Notes: generated from the letters alone by a model not told the origin. Shown: positions 1-12,800, counted from the first letter of the stretch. The stretch: 64,000 bases of DNA from Strix aluco (GCF_031877795.1 NC_133933.1:71118503-71182502); one strand, 5' to 3'. Translations and numbers: made by a program.

Positions 1-3000
1 ATAACTTGCAGCTGTTTACTTCTTGTGGCTTTTCTGATAGATTAAAGAGCCCTTAAGTACCTGGTATTTTCTGCCTGTGAAGGTACTTATCCATCATAAT
101 CAAATCAGCCCTCAGAGCTAAACAGATTGACCTCTTTAGAGCTGTAGTTCTAATGAAAAAAAACCCCAAAACATTTCTAGCCATCAGCTCCCTTTTGTGC
201 CTCTTCTCTGCACCTTCTTAATTTCTTAACCTACTTTAAAAATTACTGGCACCAAATTGTATGCCACTTTGTCTTCCCAGTGCTGTGTTTAGAGGTAATA
301 CTTCTTCCTTATTTCTATTCATATTCTTCCACCTTAAAACCCCAAGCCTTAAGGGCTTGTTTTGTGTCACAATATTGCAAGAGAAGCTCATAAAAATGAG
401 CTAGTATGAGCTAATGCTCATCCACAGCCCTTTTCAGAGTCACTGCTTCCTTGAATAAGGGCTCCTTTTACCAGATTATAACAAACTAAATCAAAATGGA
501 AATTGTACTTTAGACCTGGCTTATGTTTTACATTTTTCACTGCAATTTTACCTGCCAACTGAGTTTAATTTAAAAACAGGCACTTAAAAAATATTCTACA
601 TATTTTCTTTTCTTTTTTTCTTTATTAATTTTGAATCACTTGTCAAGAACATTGTCCAACTTTATCCTCAAAATCCACAGGAGTGATAAGGGCACTCAAT
701 AACCAGTTTTGATAAAAATTATTGAATAAAAGCAAATAAATAAAATGAGCAAGTCTCAAACTTTGCAAAATGGTTATGATTTTTGAAATTTGCAGTATCT
801 TATGCATTTGGGTTTTGGTTTCATTCCTTTAGTCTTAGTTGTTCTCCAGGTCTCATTCCTTTAGTCTTAGTTGTTCTCCAAATAAATCCTCTTCCCTTTT
901 AGTTATGAATATGCAGTTATTATTTCCCCTACCTCCGTCCCTGTAACCAACATACACAAACATGATTCCTTTTACCTTTCTTCAGAATTGACTCCTATTC
1001 CTCTATTAGTTGTTACCTATTTTTTCTAAAATTCATTCCCATTGTAAATATGGTGTCACCATTCAAAGAGACAAACACTAGCTTCTTCTGCATTGATATA
1101 ATGCTTCATTATATGCAGTCCATACTCTCTGCTTCCCATTCCGATACACTGAAAAATTGCATCCAGTCCTCTATTTTTTACTACTTTATTTATGCAGGGC
1201 CACTTTTCATGGATTTACTTCTGAATGAATACCTGTATTTGAAATATTTCATCATCTTAGTCTTAATTTTTCCATTTTAAATTTAGTTTTGATCAACATA
1301 GACAAGAAGTCTGGTAAAATGTCAAAACTTCCAAACTCACCTGCTGTCAGCTCAATTCCATTGATGTCAGGGGAAATTCAGCATGGGATTTTGCAGGGCA
1401 CACAAAAACATGCAGGCTTAGGGCCCATATTTACATGTCCAAGTGTATTTACTTAATAATGCAATCACTATAGTAATTATGTTCCTCTTGGATCATTATT
1501 GAATAATGAATCATAGACTTGAGATCTATGGAGGTCTTACCGGAGAAGTCAGGTAAACACACATTGCTAGTCTCAAATATTTGATAGACAAACTGGAGGA
1601 AGGGCAAAAAATTCTTAACTCATTACATGTGTAGTAATGGACTAAGAATTTATACAACAGTCTACTCCTAAAACAGAAACTGTAATGCTTTAATAGCAAA
1701 AAGCAGAATGTAGCCACAGATTCTTCCATTCTAAAGCATCATGTAGCACAAAATTAAAGATGGACAATATGAAACTGGTGACAATTCTCTCTACAGTCAC
1801 TGTCTTTCTCATGACTGTTTTCTATCTACATTGTTTCAGAGGAAAGTAAAAAGCAGAAGATGTGGAGTGGAGAGGATAGGCAGAGAAGAAAATGAAATAA
1901 TAGAGTTGGGAGTTTAGAAAAGGGCCATGAAAGAGGAAAGCTACAAAGAAGTTAAGAAAGAGGAAAGGAGAAATATGACTTGATAAAGCACTAGCTAGAC
2001 TGACAAAATATAAGACAATCTGGAGTCTACAGAAAAGAAAAACTGATTTTACTGATCACTCTACTGACTGTAGTAAACATTTTCAGTTTCATGTTCTTAA
2101 GCAAGCACACAATATTGCCAAAGCCATTGCTCAAGTTCGATGCATAGAGATGTCTATTCCTGATGTCCCACGTTTCCCTTTAAAAAAATAAAACCCCAAA
2201 TAAACATCTGGAATGTCATTACATCATCACAGAAAAACAGAAATTAAAGCATTCTGCTTAAGCAAGACTATTATTATTACCAAAATGTATTAACCTTCAA
2301 AACATAATTTTACATTATACCTGTAGGAATGAATACAAGTCCTAGGGCCTGCACAATTCAGGAAGCCAATTTAGAAGATCAGACTTATGTGAGCAGACAT
2401 ATGTTCACTTGAAAGGCTCTCAAGGCATTCTCTGAACTTCATCAGGTGAAAGCTAGCAGGTTTTTCTCTGGCTGCATTGCTTCTGAAACTTCAGTTTAGA
2501 AATGAAGACACTGAAATGAAATGAAAGAAATAAGGATAACAAGGTATCTTAGGAAACATACCTTCTTTGTATAATTCTGTATATAGTGTGCCTCTTTTCT
2601 TAAAGACACAGTATTTGATCATAAGATAGTGTTTGCTTTATGAAACTCAGATTTTTAGGGGTATTTTTTCAATTTGGAGTTGGAATTAATTTAGAATTAA
2701 TTCACAAACAATTGAACTTTGAAAAATATTTAACAGATATGACTCATTACTCATTTAAGTTGTCTACATCCTCACCTTTGGAAGTAGGCACTAGGGTGAC
2801 ATGTTTTCTAGAGGCTGGCAAACTTAACAGATACTGCTTTACAATTTTCTACAGTTTATTTGTATACAGTTTCAACATACTTACAAGGATGGCATTTCTT
2901 TTAAGTTAAAAACTAGGCTAAAACTAGGTTAACGACTAGTTAAGCATCTGGATGATCTTAAACTCTCAAAGTGTCCTGTGTAATAACTGTCAAGAAATAT

Positions 3001-3285
3001 GCTTCTCATTCTCTGAGCACTTATAAATTCAATAAATAGTTGGTATATAATAATATACAATAAAAACAAAGAACCATGCATTATAACCACATATTAGGAG
3101 CTGAAAGGTACCAAACTTTAGCAACTTCTATGTAATTTACAACAGCAAAAATTCTGTCTAAATATTTTCTTTTCTAAGGTTTTTTTTTCACATTATGGTT
3201 GATAGAAATCTGGAATTATTTTCTAACAATTATGTACCTAATGTAAACATAGCATTAGGTTTTATTTTCTTTCTCCCTTTTGCAG
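1..3285. other. 5' flank or intron 1 of TMEM244, no gene seen
   Basis: AT-rich sequence without a recognisable exon. TMEM244 in other vertebrates begins with a short first coding exon of roughly ten codons. I looked for an ATG followed by about ten codons ending at a phase-0 GT donor and found no convincing candidate, so that exon is either hidden here or lies before the window. The only clear structure is a 28-bp direct repeat at 821-880. Confidence 0.5.
821..880. repeat. 28-bp direct repeat, two copies
   Basis: A 28-bp unit beginning TCATTCCTTTAG and ending TTGTTCTCCA occurs at 821-848 and again, identical, at 853-880, separated by four bases. The perfect identity suggests a recent local duplication. 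Confidence 0.9.
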
Positions 3286-3371
3286 GTTGTTCTGGTAAAC
3301 CTGTTGATATGCATGGTAGTTTTCTACACTGTGTACTATGTGGTCCTCTCTGTGTGCTTCGCAGTATTCAA
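3286..3371 (+). CDS. TMEM244: TMEM244 coding exon 2 (by homology)
   Basis: The acceptor is a pyrimidine-rich tract ending TTTTGCAG; the donor is GTAAGA at 3372. The exon opens in phase 0 and ends in phase 2, encoding 28 codons plus two bases. It holds the first predicted membrane helix, with FYTVYYVVLS matching the conserved FYTVYYVSLS of the family. Confidence 0.92.
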
Positions 3372-6300
3372 GTAAGATTTCCTTGTCTTTATTCTAATAT
3401 GACAGCATACTACAACTGGATATAATGTGTAAAGCTATGACCCTGCAGAGGAGGCATCCAGACTGGAGGCGTTCAGTTCCAGTTATCCTGTGAACATATT
3501 TTTCAAATTCAGTTGAATTGTTGCACCTGAACCTTTGTTCAAGTGCACAAATTTGCAAATGGAGACTAAAAACTAATATAAAATGTTGGTTCTAATCTAC
3601 TTCCTTGCACTTGCACCATGTAAATAAATGAATGTAAGAGCAAAGATGACATTAAAAAGGGAAAAGAAAGATTTTATAATCCATTAAAAAGACAAATTAT
3701 ATTCTCTTAGGAAGTTGATTAGCATGTATAGTGCCAGACTTGTTTTAAATAAAAGTGGAGATCGTGGACACTGTTGCAAGGGCAAGACCACAACATGTAA
3801 TGTGATGTAGAGAGCTTGTAAAAGCCCAGAGTATTCCATTTGAAATCATATTTAAAAGCACCCATAATGTGCCATATAATCACTAAGGCATTACTGAAAA
3901 TGGCTGGTTAAATTTATTAATTCTGTTTCCACAGGATTAAAATGTTGGATGGTTTGGCACCTTTTGATTTTAAGACAAATCCCTCATGGATTAACCCATA
4001 TTATTTAGGTAACTGAAGTTTGTGTCTCTTTTTATTTCTCAGTCAAGAAAATAGATTGTATCGGTATGTAAACTTGTCTTCCTTATGGACAGTATTTTAA
4101 AGTTTTTTTAGTCATATTAATGATTTCTGTATTTTAACTACACTGCATTTAAATGCTTATTCATCTTGCCAGCACTTCTCATTTCTGTATTGCTACTTAT
4201 CATTCAAGTCTTAGGTTGTTCCTCGAGTTGTTCTTCTGATCTTGTATCATCTGAAGAAAATGTGCTGCTTTGCCAGGATGCTTCATTTTCATTGCAGAAC
4301 AATTATCTGCTCTCTGTAAAGTTGTTAAATTTAATTTTCATACTGCAGCAAATTTCTTATGAATCATTGGATCCAGATCTGAATAATGGGTCACATTCAA
4401 CTAATGGAAATTCTGCTTTGGTAATTCCTGAATACAGTGGTCATTAAAATTTCAGGGTTTGATTGTAGCTTAATCCCTAAACATACCTGTATATACCCTA
4501 ACACAAATTTCTGCACTTTTGTCTGAAGCTCTCAAAATACATTCTTTATCCTAATCTGTCATTCCTAAAAAATTACATGCATACATGAGATTTTACTATA
4601 TTTGTAACCTATTTTACAAAGGCAAGCCACGTCATCTGTCAGTAGAGTAAGTAAAGCTCAAAAGTAAATTGGTTAATTCATCAGGTTAAAAAGTAATAAA
4701 AATGCATGGATATTTGTACCGTGTCAATATTGATTTCAGATGAAAAAAGAACATTTCAGTTGTAGCAGTGGAAAAAAAAAATCATATTCCATTAGAATTA
4801 CTTTTCAGGGCCCTAATATGATTACTCTATCTTAATATGATTTTTTTTTCCCAAAAAATTTTATCATTTACTTTGATGCAGCATGTTTATATGCCAAAGA
4901 CAGCAACTATGCCATGCAACTGGTTATTATTCCACCCTCCTTTCTGTCCACCCTGTGAAATAACATGGAATAGCAAAATATAACAAGATCTATTTAAAGT
5001 CTGCGGGCACAGAGACAGAACAAAGGTCTCTGAATGATGTTGCAAATAAGAATTAGTTTACTCAAGAGTCTCACCAGTGCCTGTTAAAAACAGAATTATG
5101 TCTTTAAAAGCCAACCTCAAAAGAAAAATGGAGGTCAGCTCAGAACTGAGCTATCATTACTGGCCCAGTTTTGTAAAAAAGTTTACAGAGCATCTGTCCA
5201 CACTAAGCATACTTTCTAAACTATAAAATTATTGGCATAATTTAAAGGGATACTATCAACATGAAATATAATAAGCTACAAATACTAAAATGCATTGTCA
5301 AACATTAAATTTTTTGAAGTGTTATTTCCCACTTTCCTAATTACATGTGGTTTTTCCAGTTATCTTTTTCATATTTTTTACATTTTTTTTAAACTGCTAG
5401 GTGAAAGATCCATAATATAGTAGGAACTAATTGACTCTATAAAGAATATAATAAAATTGAAAGGCACAAAATGCCGCAAAATGTATAAATTAAATACAGT
5501 GAAAAAATAACAATGGTCTCTCTACTCTCAGCTACAGTAATCTTAGGTATTACATTACTGCAACAGTAAAAAAATTAAATTTAATTCAATTAAAATGTTA
5601 CTTTTGTATGCCTGTGCATTTAAAAAGAACAAAATGCATTTAGATGGAAAATTATGTGAATTACAAATGCACAATTACGGCCTGTTGTATGGGGACTCGG
5701 GACTACACCTAGAAGAGGCATCATGCATTTTCCATTCAATCCCCTGGTATCCCAGGTAGCCACCCAGCCAAAAGCCAGACTTTGTCCTAAAAGTGATTAC
5801 TTTTGATCCCATTACCCATAATAGCAAGTAAATAAGCTGACACCTAAGCACCACACCGTTGCTGTGTCAAATACAGCTCATCAAATGACGCTGGTGGCAC
5901 GGCATGGCTCAGCACGCTCCAGAGAACACACCAGGGGACAGAAATGCACCATTTCGTCACAAAGAGAAGGAATTTTCTTGATCACATAACTTTAATAGTC
6001 TCTTTTGGCAGCAAAATTTAGTTATCACTTTGCTGGTAATACCCATTTATGGTTTAATGCAACACAGAACTAGCTGCTGAACGTCAGGCGCGGTGACAGC
6101 GTGGTAGCTGTGGCAGCCTTGCTATCAGCACTGAGAAAAGCCAGGCTCCTGGTCGTACGTACCATGAGATCCATACGGTTGGATGGCCTCTGTCAGCTTG
6201 TAGGCTCTCTGCTCTATCTCCCCTTGTATATCTTGTCTTTAAATTGTTCTGATACATATATATATATTCTGGTATATATCATATATATATATGTGTGTGA

Positions 6301-9300
6301 TGCAATGAATTCGACAGGGAGTAAACTATGAAGTTTCTTAGCAAATATAACTCCTTAACCACACAATTCTGTTTTGGATGAGAAAAATTTGATCTGTGTC
6401 AATATCAACCAAATCTATCTGGCACCATATGCAAAGATTTTGGATGGTCCCTAAGTAAAATTTTCATTTCATTTCTCCTTTGGGCATACATAAACTGGTC
6501 ATAATCCTGTTGCTGGTCATAATCCTGTTAATCCTCATGTTTTTACATAAAATACACAACATTCTACAGTCCATAGGCAAATCAGGATACAACCCATGCA
6601 GATGTCTGTGGCAAAATTAGAAATTAACATTATAATGAAAACATTAGTTAATATTTGAACTTGTAAAAAAATTTGCATAGCTATTTCAGACATTTTAACT
6701 TTCTATTGCTATAATTTTGAATATGAGAAAAAGCCTTTCAAAACTGTTTTGTGTAAATATCCTATTTTCAACTTACAGTTCTTGTGATATCATTGGAAAT
6801 AACTTTCTTCATTTGTGGTCTGCTGTTTGCCCTGGTTGTGGAAGAATGGGTTTGGGATTATGCTGTAACCGTTACTATTATTCATATCATCATAACTTCA
6901 GTTGGTAAGTAGGTTTACTGCTAAATACATGCATGGTATCACAAATTGAAGGACCATCCAGCTATGATTCATCCACTGTATCACTGGACTAACGTAATTT
7001 TTCCTTAAAGCTAAATAAATACATATTTTCCACCCATTGACTCATGGATGTATTTAAATCCTGCCATTTAAAACTCAATTCTGGTTTTGTTGCAGAATTT
7101 TAAAACACTATTTTCTTATAAAAAACCCAGAGTTTTAGTTCACAATCTAACAGTTCCTATGAAACAGATCCTGCCTAGATACAATTTCAGCATCTGGGAG
7201 GTGTTTTCCTCTGAAACAAATTAATAATTGTCCATGTCCTGATACTTTAAGATCTACTCATTTACACTTCAGCTCGAGTTCAGAGTAAAAATGACGCTTG
7301 CTCCAGCAAAGCCAATTCAAAGTTTTTAAGTTAGATAATTTGAACTAAATCTCATTGAGGAAAATAAAGCATTTTACCATCGAAGCATCTTTTTTTTTTT
7401 TTCTGAAACTCTTCCCCTCAAAGGAAAGAAAAGGAAAAGAATCAGCTGCTGTAAATGAGACTCATCAACACTTTTTGCCAGCACCTGGTAACCTGATCCC
7501 TCTTCTCATGCTGTTTAGCAGAATACTGCTATGGCTGATTAGGAAATATATTTTAATCCCATCTTGCCAGAGCCTCCCTACTACATAATAATTCATCTTC
7601 CATTTTCCAATGCCTTGTCCACTTGTCTGTTAGCACTTTATACACACAGGGATTCCCCAGTTCCCATGACAAGTTAAACCAGAGACCAACAGACACTTTA
7701 TCTTAAAAAATTAAACATAATTTCTCATCTATGGAATTTCATTTCCTGGAATTTAAATTACTGTATTCTTTATGAATAACATTTGTATTTAAATCAAGGA
7801 ATTTACAAAAACTACCAAAAAACTACTTTATATAATTTATACAGGAAGGTATCTTCTATCATTATATTAGATGACGCATTTTGATGTTCAAACAACCCCA
7901 GATTTGTTATTGTTTCAGTCAGATGGCCAACCAAAGCTCTTCTGGCTGACTCTGAGCTGCCAGCATATGCAGTGTGACTCTCAGCTCACATTACTACCTC
8001 TACAGTCTCATCAGACTTTTTTTGGGGGGTGGCAAAATTGGGTCATATCATGGCCCTGCAGTTGATCATACAGTGGAGATGTGGGTCAGCTTGCGTGAGG
8101 CAAGGGCAAGTGCCCGACACAGGACAGAGCACGCTGTGCAATAGTACTAACTTGTGGCATGCAGCCCCAGCCTGCCTGTCATGCACCACGTCACCCATTA
8201 AACTGAAAATGTCAGGCAGCTTAATTTGTTTGGATTGCAGCAATATGTAGGCACTCTACCAGGGGATCGGTGTCTCTGTTGTGCTAAACCATGCACAGGT
8301 ATAATAAAAAAGGCACTTCTTCCAGAGAGTCTAAGAGCTCCGTTTAGCACACACTTATTAGGTTTAAGATTTGCCTTCCAGTGGGATCGCTTACCAGGCT
8401 AAGCTTAACGGTATGACCAAGTATCTGAGTGATCAGTACTTAAATATGCCTTTGCAATTTCAATAAATATAACTAAGCAGACCGTTGATAACATAATGTA
8501 ATGTTTGTATGTCCCCATCCTTATAGTTTAAAAATTTACATTTCTCCTTTTCTTCTCCTTGCAGTTATGTCTGAATTCCCCCTGATGTTACACTGGTGGC
8601 TGGCATTAGGTATAATTATATTCCTTAAAGTTTAAATTGATAGACTCTGTGTAGAAAATTAGTATTTACAGTATGATTTTTTTTTCTATTAAATGTCTGT
8701 TGTCTCACTGATTTGAGAATTGTTGACATTTAAAGAAGAAATATATGCTTTTCATTTATACTTCTTTTAATGACACAGGCAAGTAACACTGGGCTAAGAA
8801 TTGCCTTGCCTTAAAGAATCCTCTGTTTTAAGACCAGCATGGACTCAGTTTATGTTAATCTTGCTAACAAAAACCAGATATGCTCACGTTCTTGAAATAA
8901 ATCATGATTAAGTCCTGACTAATCAAACTATCTCACTTAATCAGGTGTCAAAAAGACAGTTGTCCAAACTAGTCTTCCTTGGTATCCTTTATAATCAGTG
9001 GAAAGAAACAGGCACCTTCAGAGGCAATTTTTATAAACACTATGCACAAGTACTTGTGATAGATGAGATAAATCCCAGTCATCACATTTCCTTAGAGCGA
9101 ATGGCAAACCTACATTTGTGAATGTTTAAGTTTCTGTAAAATTAAAGGCATAGCTTTGTACTATAATATATTAACTTAAAAAATAGTTAAGGAAAAAGGA
9201 TTGGCTTCTGTTCTTTGTTCTTATATGATGGATAACAAGGATTGACAGCTGCAGTAAATTCCTAAATGATGGGGACATGCAAATAAATTCCCTGTCCTGC

Positions 9301-9585
9301 AACTGGTTTTGAATCAGTAGCTGCTGGGGCTGATATCTTTGTAGGTGGTTAAAGTATTGGGCAAAATGTTTAAGCTGACAGGCTATTTTTTAAAAATTGA
9401 AGATAAAGAGAACATCTGCTTAAAGTTTTATCATAACATTTGTATTCAACTATAAAAATTAATATAAAGCAGTCATATATTTTCTTTCAGGATCTGGAGT
9501 AATTTCAATGACTTGTGGAGGACAGATTTTGGCATACTGCTTGTTCAAAGACAACTTCATTTACCCAATTCTAGATGATTTTTGA
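3286..9585 (+). CDS. TMEM244: TMEM244, transmembrane protein 244 (five exons, 5' exon missing)
   Basis: The coding sequence joins 3286-3371, 3935-4008, 6779-6904, 8565-8609 and 9491-9585: 426 nt, or 141 codons plus stop. Every intron is GT-AG and the phases chain without a break (2, 1, 1, 1), so the reading frame is intact. The protein is strongly hydrophobic. One membrane segment lies in the first exon shown (around LLICMVVFYTVYYVVLS), two in the third (FFICGLLFALVV and VTIIHIIITSV), and probably one in the last (GGQILAYCLF). Family hallmarks are LAPFDFKTNPSW, EEWVWDYA and EFPL...HWW, which match vertebrate TMEM244 as I remember it. Function is unknown; it is a putative multipass membrane protein. 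The short first coding exon is absent, so 3286 is not the true start. The C-terminus (about 31 residues after HWWLALG) looks longer than in the human protein. ARHGAP18 follows on the same strand, as expected from synteny. Confidence 0.93.
3935..4008 (+). CDS. TMEM244: TMEM244 coding exon 3
   Basis: The acceptor is TTTCCACAG and the donor GTAACT. The first base completes the AAG codon from the previous exon and the exon ends in phase 1. It encodes the family's most recognisable motif, LAPFDFKTNPSW, followed by INPYYL; this is a polar loop between membrane segments. Confidence 0.93.
4173..4447 (+). other. possible alternative 3'-terminal exon of TMEM244
   Basis: A pyrimidine-containing tract ending CTTGCCAG precedes 4173. 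An open frame of about 91 codons runs from there to the TAA at 4445. It is in phase with TMEM244 exon 3: the hanging G plus CA gives Ala. Splicing here would replace the remaining exons with a hydrophobic stretch (ALLISVLLLIIQVLG) and a polar tail ending VIPEYSGH. I do not recognise the sequence. Chance openness in AT-rich DNA remains likely, and the implied intron is only 164 bp. Confidence 0.2.
6254..6299. repeat. (TA)n/(TG)n microsatellite
   Basis: Interrupted TA dinucleotide runs pass into a short TG run, inside a TMEM244 intron. Confidence 0.85.
6495..6530. repeat. 18-bp tandem duplication
   Basis: The unit CTGGTCATAATCCTGTTG (6495-6512) is followed directly by a second copy (6513-6530) with only the last base changed. 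Confidence 0.9.
6779..6904 (+). CDS. TMEM244: TMEM244 coding exon 4
   Basis: The acceptor is CAACTTACAG and the donor a consensus GTAAGT. The exon is 126 nt, entering and leaving in phase 1. It encodes two predicted membrane helices around a conserved acidic/aromatic hinge, VVEEWVWDYA, which is nearly identical to the family consensus. Confidence 0.94.
8565..8609 (+). CDS. TMEM244: TMEM244 coding exon 5
   Basis: A 45-nt exon with acceptor TTCTCCTTGCAG and donor GTATAA, entering and leaving in phase 1. It encodes VMSEFPLMLHWWLAL, matching the conserved EFPL..HWW motif of TMEM244. Confidence 0.93.
9491..9585 (+). CDS. TMEM244: TMEM244 terminal coding exon
   Basis: The acceptor is TTTCTTTCAG. 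The frame continues from phase 1 through a small-residue-rich hydrophobic stretch (GVISMTCGGQILAYCLF) to FIYPILDDF and TGA at 9583-9585. This gives a fourth possible membrane segment and a cytoplasmic or lumenal tail. It appears longer than the human C-terminus I recall. Confidence 0.9.
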
Positions 9586-9732
9586 AAAGGAAAATTAGAA
9601 ATTGCCTTCATATGACTTCTATGGTTTCATTAACAACATAATTAAAATGAAGTTAGCAACTGTCTAATTGTAAGCCTAATATTTGGCTTACCAGACCTCT
9701 TGTATCTTACATTTGTTTGCAATGTCAATGTC

Positions 9733-9778
9733 ATCACTTTTAGCTGTTGTATGTAATCACTTTTAGCTGTTGTATGTA
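9733..9778. repeat. perfect 23-bp tandem duplication in the TMEM244 3' UTR
   Basis: The unit ATCACTTTTAGCTGTTGTAT plus GTA occurs at 9733-9755 and 9756-9778 without any difference. Confidence 0.95.
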
Positions 9779-9827
9779 CATTTTCCATTAAGCAAATAAT
9801 AGGATACACTGTTTCTTTTTAAAAACA

Positions 9828-9833
9828 AATAAA
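9828..9833 (+). promoter_or_regulatory. polyA signal AATAAA for TMEM244
   Basis: Canonical hexamer 243 nt after the TMEM244 stop codon and the first strong polyA signal downstream. A non-canonical ATTAAA also occurs nearer the stop, around 9641. Confidence 0.65.
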
Positions 9834-9850
9834 CCATGAGCAATGATGCA

Positions 9851-12800
9851 ACACTCTTGCAAAATCCTGCAAGAAAAAGGAAAAAAACCAGATTTGAATT
9901 TAATGTTTTCAGGGTACTTGTTATCTCTTGTATTTTATGAAATGCTGACTCGAATTTAACCTGGAGTCTGTCCTTTCAAAAGCGCTACAAAACTTTAAAG
10001 TCACCCTATCTGGTATAAATTGCTGTAGGTTTAAAGCAGTCTTTACTGGCAAGCCCCTGGGAAAGAGGAATATATAGCTCTGCATCTCTTCCCATCTTAA
10101 AGCTCTCACCTAGAAGCTGCCCAAGACAACAGCAGGCAGACATACAATCTCCAATGTTTGGTTGGCCCCCTTGCTTCTAGAGATGCTACAGACAAATGTT
10201 TTCTATAATAGCTTCAGGCTATTTCCTCTTTCACTAATGATCCATTTATGGTCTGGCTGTGCTGGAAGGAGGAAAGGCAAATGCTACCAAACAGCCACTT
10301 TTATACATATCCCTTTCTCTCTCCCCCAGCTGCAAATGGCCAATGCCAAAGTGTGAGTTTATGGGTAGTGGTAATTAAAAACAACAAATAAACCACAGTA
10401 GTGGCTTCAGGTAACTTTATCTCTTTAACCATAATAAAGTTGTAATGCAAAAATTGCTGTAAGGCAACTACATCTTAAATACGATAACAGTGATTGGATT
10501 TCAACTGCAGTTTGCTTAGAAGAGCAAGGCTGGCTTGCTGTTTGCACAGGAGTGCTAAATGTTGCATTTGCCTTAATCTTACTCAACAAATAATGCCTCT
10601 GAAGAATCTGTCCCCTGTTGATTTAATCAAACATCTTAAAATTTATTGGAAGTCTTACAATTTTCGATTAAGTTTCAATACTGGAAGTACATATGCAGTG
10701 AGAAGCATGTTTCAGAATACACCAAAAGGAGTGAGTTTCTCTCTCATGAATGATAGATATGTAAGTCATTTTAGAGACAAACCAGGTATGTAAATCCATA
10801 GCATTGAATAGACATAGACTTTACAAGTTGTTCGGTGTAATATGCTGCGTACTGAAGTCAGCAGAGATAATTCCGGAGAGTGAATTAACTGACCCACACT
10901 TATCACTGGTCTGAACCACGGACTGTTTATAGTTTGATGGATTTGTATGTCCAGAAACATTAGTGTGCAGATAACTGACTGGTATTACGTGTTTGAAAAA
11001 TATTTGCACATTTCTTCCAGATTTGTTTCAGTTCAGAACTATAAAAATGGATGGGAAAGAAGTACCATCTAACGTAAATTCATACCTCTGTCCTCACCCT
11101 CACACAGTTTGTGTGTGTAGGTAGTGTGCCATGTGGCAGAGCATGAGTGGATTAGATATAAAGCTAATCCACGGGTGGAACAAGTTTCTATTTTTAACCT
11201 GAAAGGATTTTCCTCTACGTGTGCCAGCCCAGCTGTAGATTGTCTGTTGCCCAGTCCTGACATTTTAAAATTTTGTTTCATATTTAAAACCTTAAATCAC
11301 CAGCAACAGATACCTTCAGACTAGTATGAAGTGCGCTTTAGTCCTAGGATTTCTCCAAAGCATGTAGTACTAGGCCAATGCTAGAAAAACAATCACAGCA
11401 AGAACTCTTTTGAGGATTAAAAGCCCGCATGCAGCTATTAAAGAGTCATTAACTTCTTGCATTACTTTCAGATATGGAATGGTGAGCCATTTTCAACATT
11501 ATCTATTTGACCTTTTCCATCAATTCTATGTTGAGCACCATGATAAATATCACACATGATATAGTTTAAAGTGTAGACAAAGTTCATATTATACAAATAA
11601 ATATTCATCATGTAAGCAATACGAGCTATATCTGTGTAGGCATTACTTGGTTAGAAGCCTTCAGAGATAATATCTAACACTGTATGATTTCTATGTGATA
11701 CACCAGAACGGTACTTTAGAATATGACAAACCTGGCTGTTTCTGCAACAATAATAAAGTGATCCACTTGCGCAATTTGCATGTGACTAATTGATAACAGT
11801 CAAGACACAGGTGGAAAAGAAGAACTGCTGGAGTGAAAGAAGGGTTGCTACAGAAAGCAAAACAGAGAAAACACCAACAGGAACATGTTTGAAAAATGGC
11901 ACAATGAAAGCAAGAAATGAGAAGGAAGAAATGGACAAGATCGGTGAAAGAAGAAAAAATCTGCAGACTGTAGCACTGGAGTCTCACAACATGAGATTTG
12001 TACGCCACTTGTATGCCACAATCTGTTTTTCTGCTGATCTATATATGACTCTAGGAAAGGTGGTCTCCACTTCCATAGTTACGACTATAATCTGTGATGT
12101 TATACCTGTACCTCCTGCCCCAGGATTTTCAGAATTCATTGCTTTCTGACAGCCAGGCACAGGAATATTGTCCAATTTAGTTGGTGTGGGCTTGGTGTTA
12201 AAGTATTTAACCCCTTGTGATACAGTCTAGTAGTCACAAGTTTGCACAGGTATCGGTGCGGGTGTAGACAGTCTAGAAAACATTACAAGCAGATTGAGAC
12301 TTTATCCACTTCCAGGCAGAGTTTGTGGGGAAGGTTAGAAGTTGCAAACATCAGGTACAGAAATCAATGAAACAGTACACAAATGGCATACCTTAGTAAT
12401 ACCATACTTAGAGTAATTCTAAGGGGTTTTTTTCAGAGGCAAGAAACTCCTTTTTATCATACCCAACCACATTACTGACAGATAATAGTTCTCCTCAATT
12501 CAGCCATCTCTCTAAATGGCTCTGCATTAATTCTTGTTCCAAATGGTGAAGTGTCTTACTCATAAAAAAGAACATGAGTGAAATGCTTTTTTTTGGAGAC
12601 TCTAAGCATATATTCCTATGTTAATAGCACTGCCTTCAAGGTAATGTCAAAGTGTAAACCCATTCAAAAAGTTGTTCTGAGACCAACAAACTAACTCAAA
12701 CGTGTAAAAACAGCCAAATATCAAACTATGGGGTACAGACAATGTAATGATTTTTAGTTGGCATTTTTGTAAAAATATAGGTTTAAATACTTATCATTTC

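Larger units (their letters stand above)
4448..6778. other. TMEM244 intron, no exon seen
   Basis: AT-rich intronic sequence between coding exons 3 and 4. It contains an AT dinucleotide run and an 18-bp tandem duplication, listed separately. I see no further coding or RNA gene. Confidence 0.6.
9586..9850 (+). other. TMEM244: TMEM244 3' untranslated region
   Basis: About 265 nt follow the stop codon and contain a canonical AATAAA at 9828-9833. A 23-bp perfect tandem duplication lies within it. The exact cleavage site cannot be read from sequence. Confidence 0.65.

Noticed and set aside
1769..2660. ATGs considered as the TMEM244 first exon (for example 1769 and 2640)
   Set aside because: No suitable phase-0 donor after about ten codons, and the peptides do not resemble the TMEM244 N-terminus.
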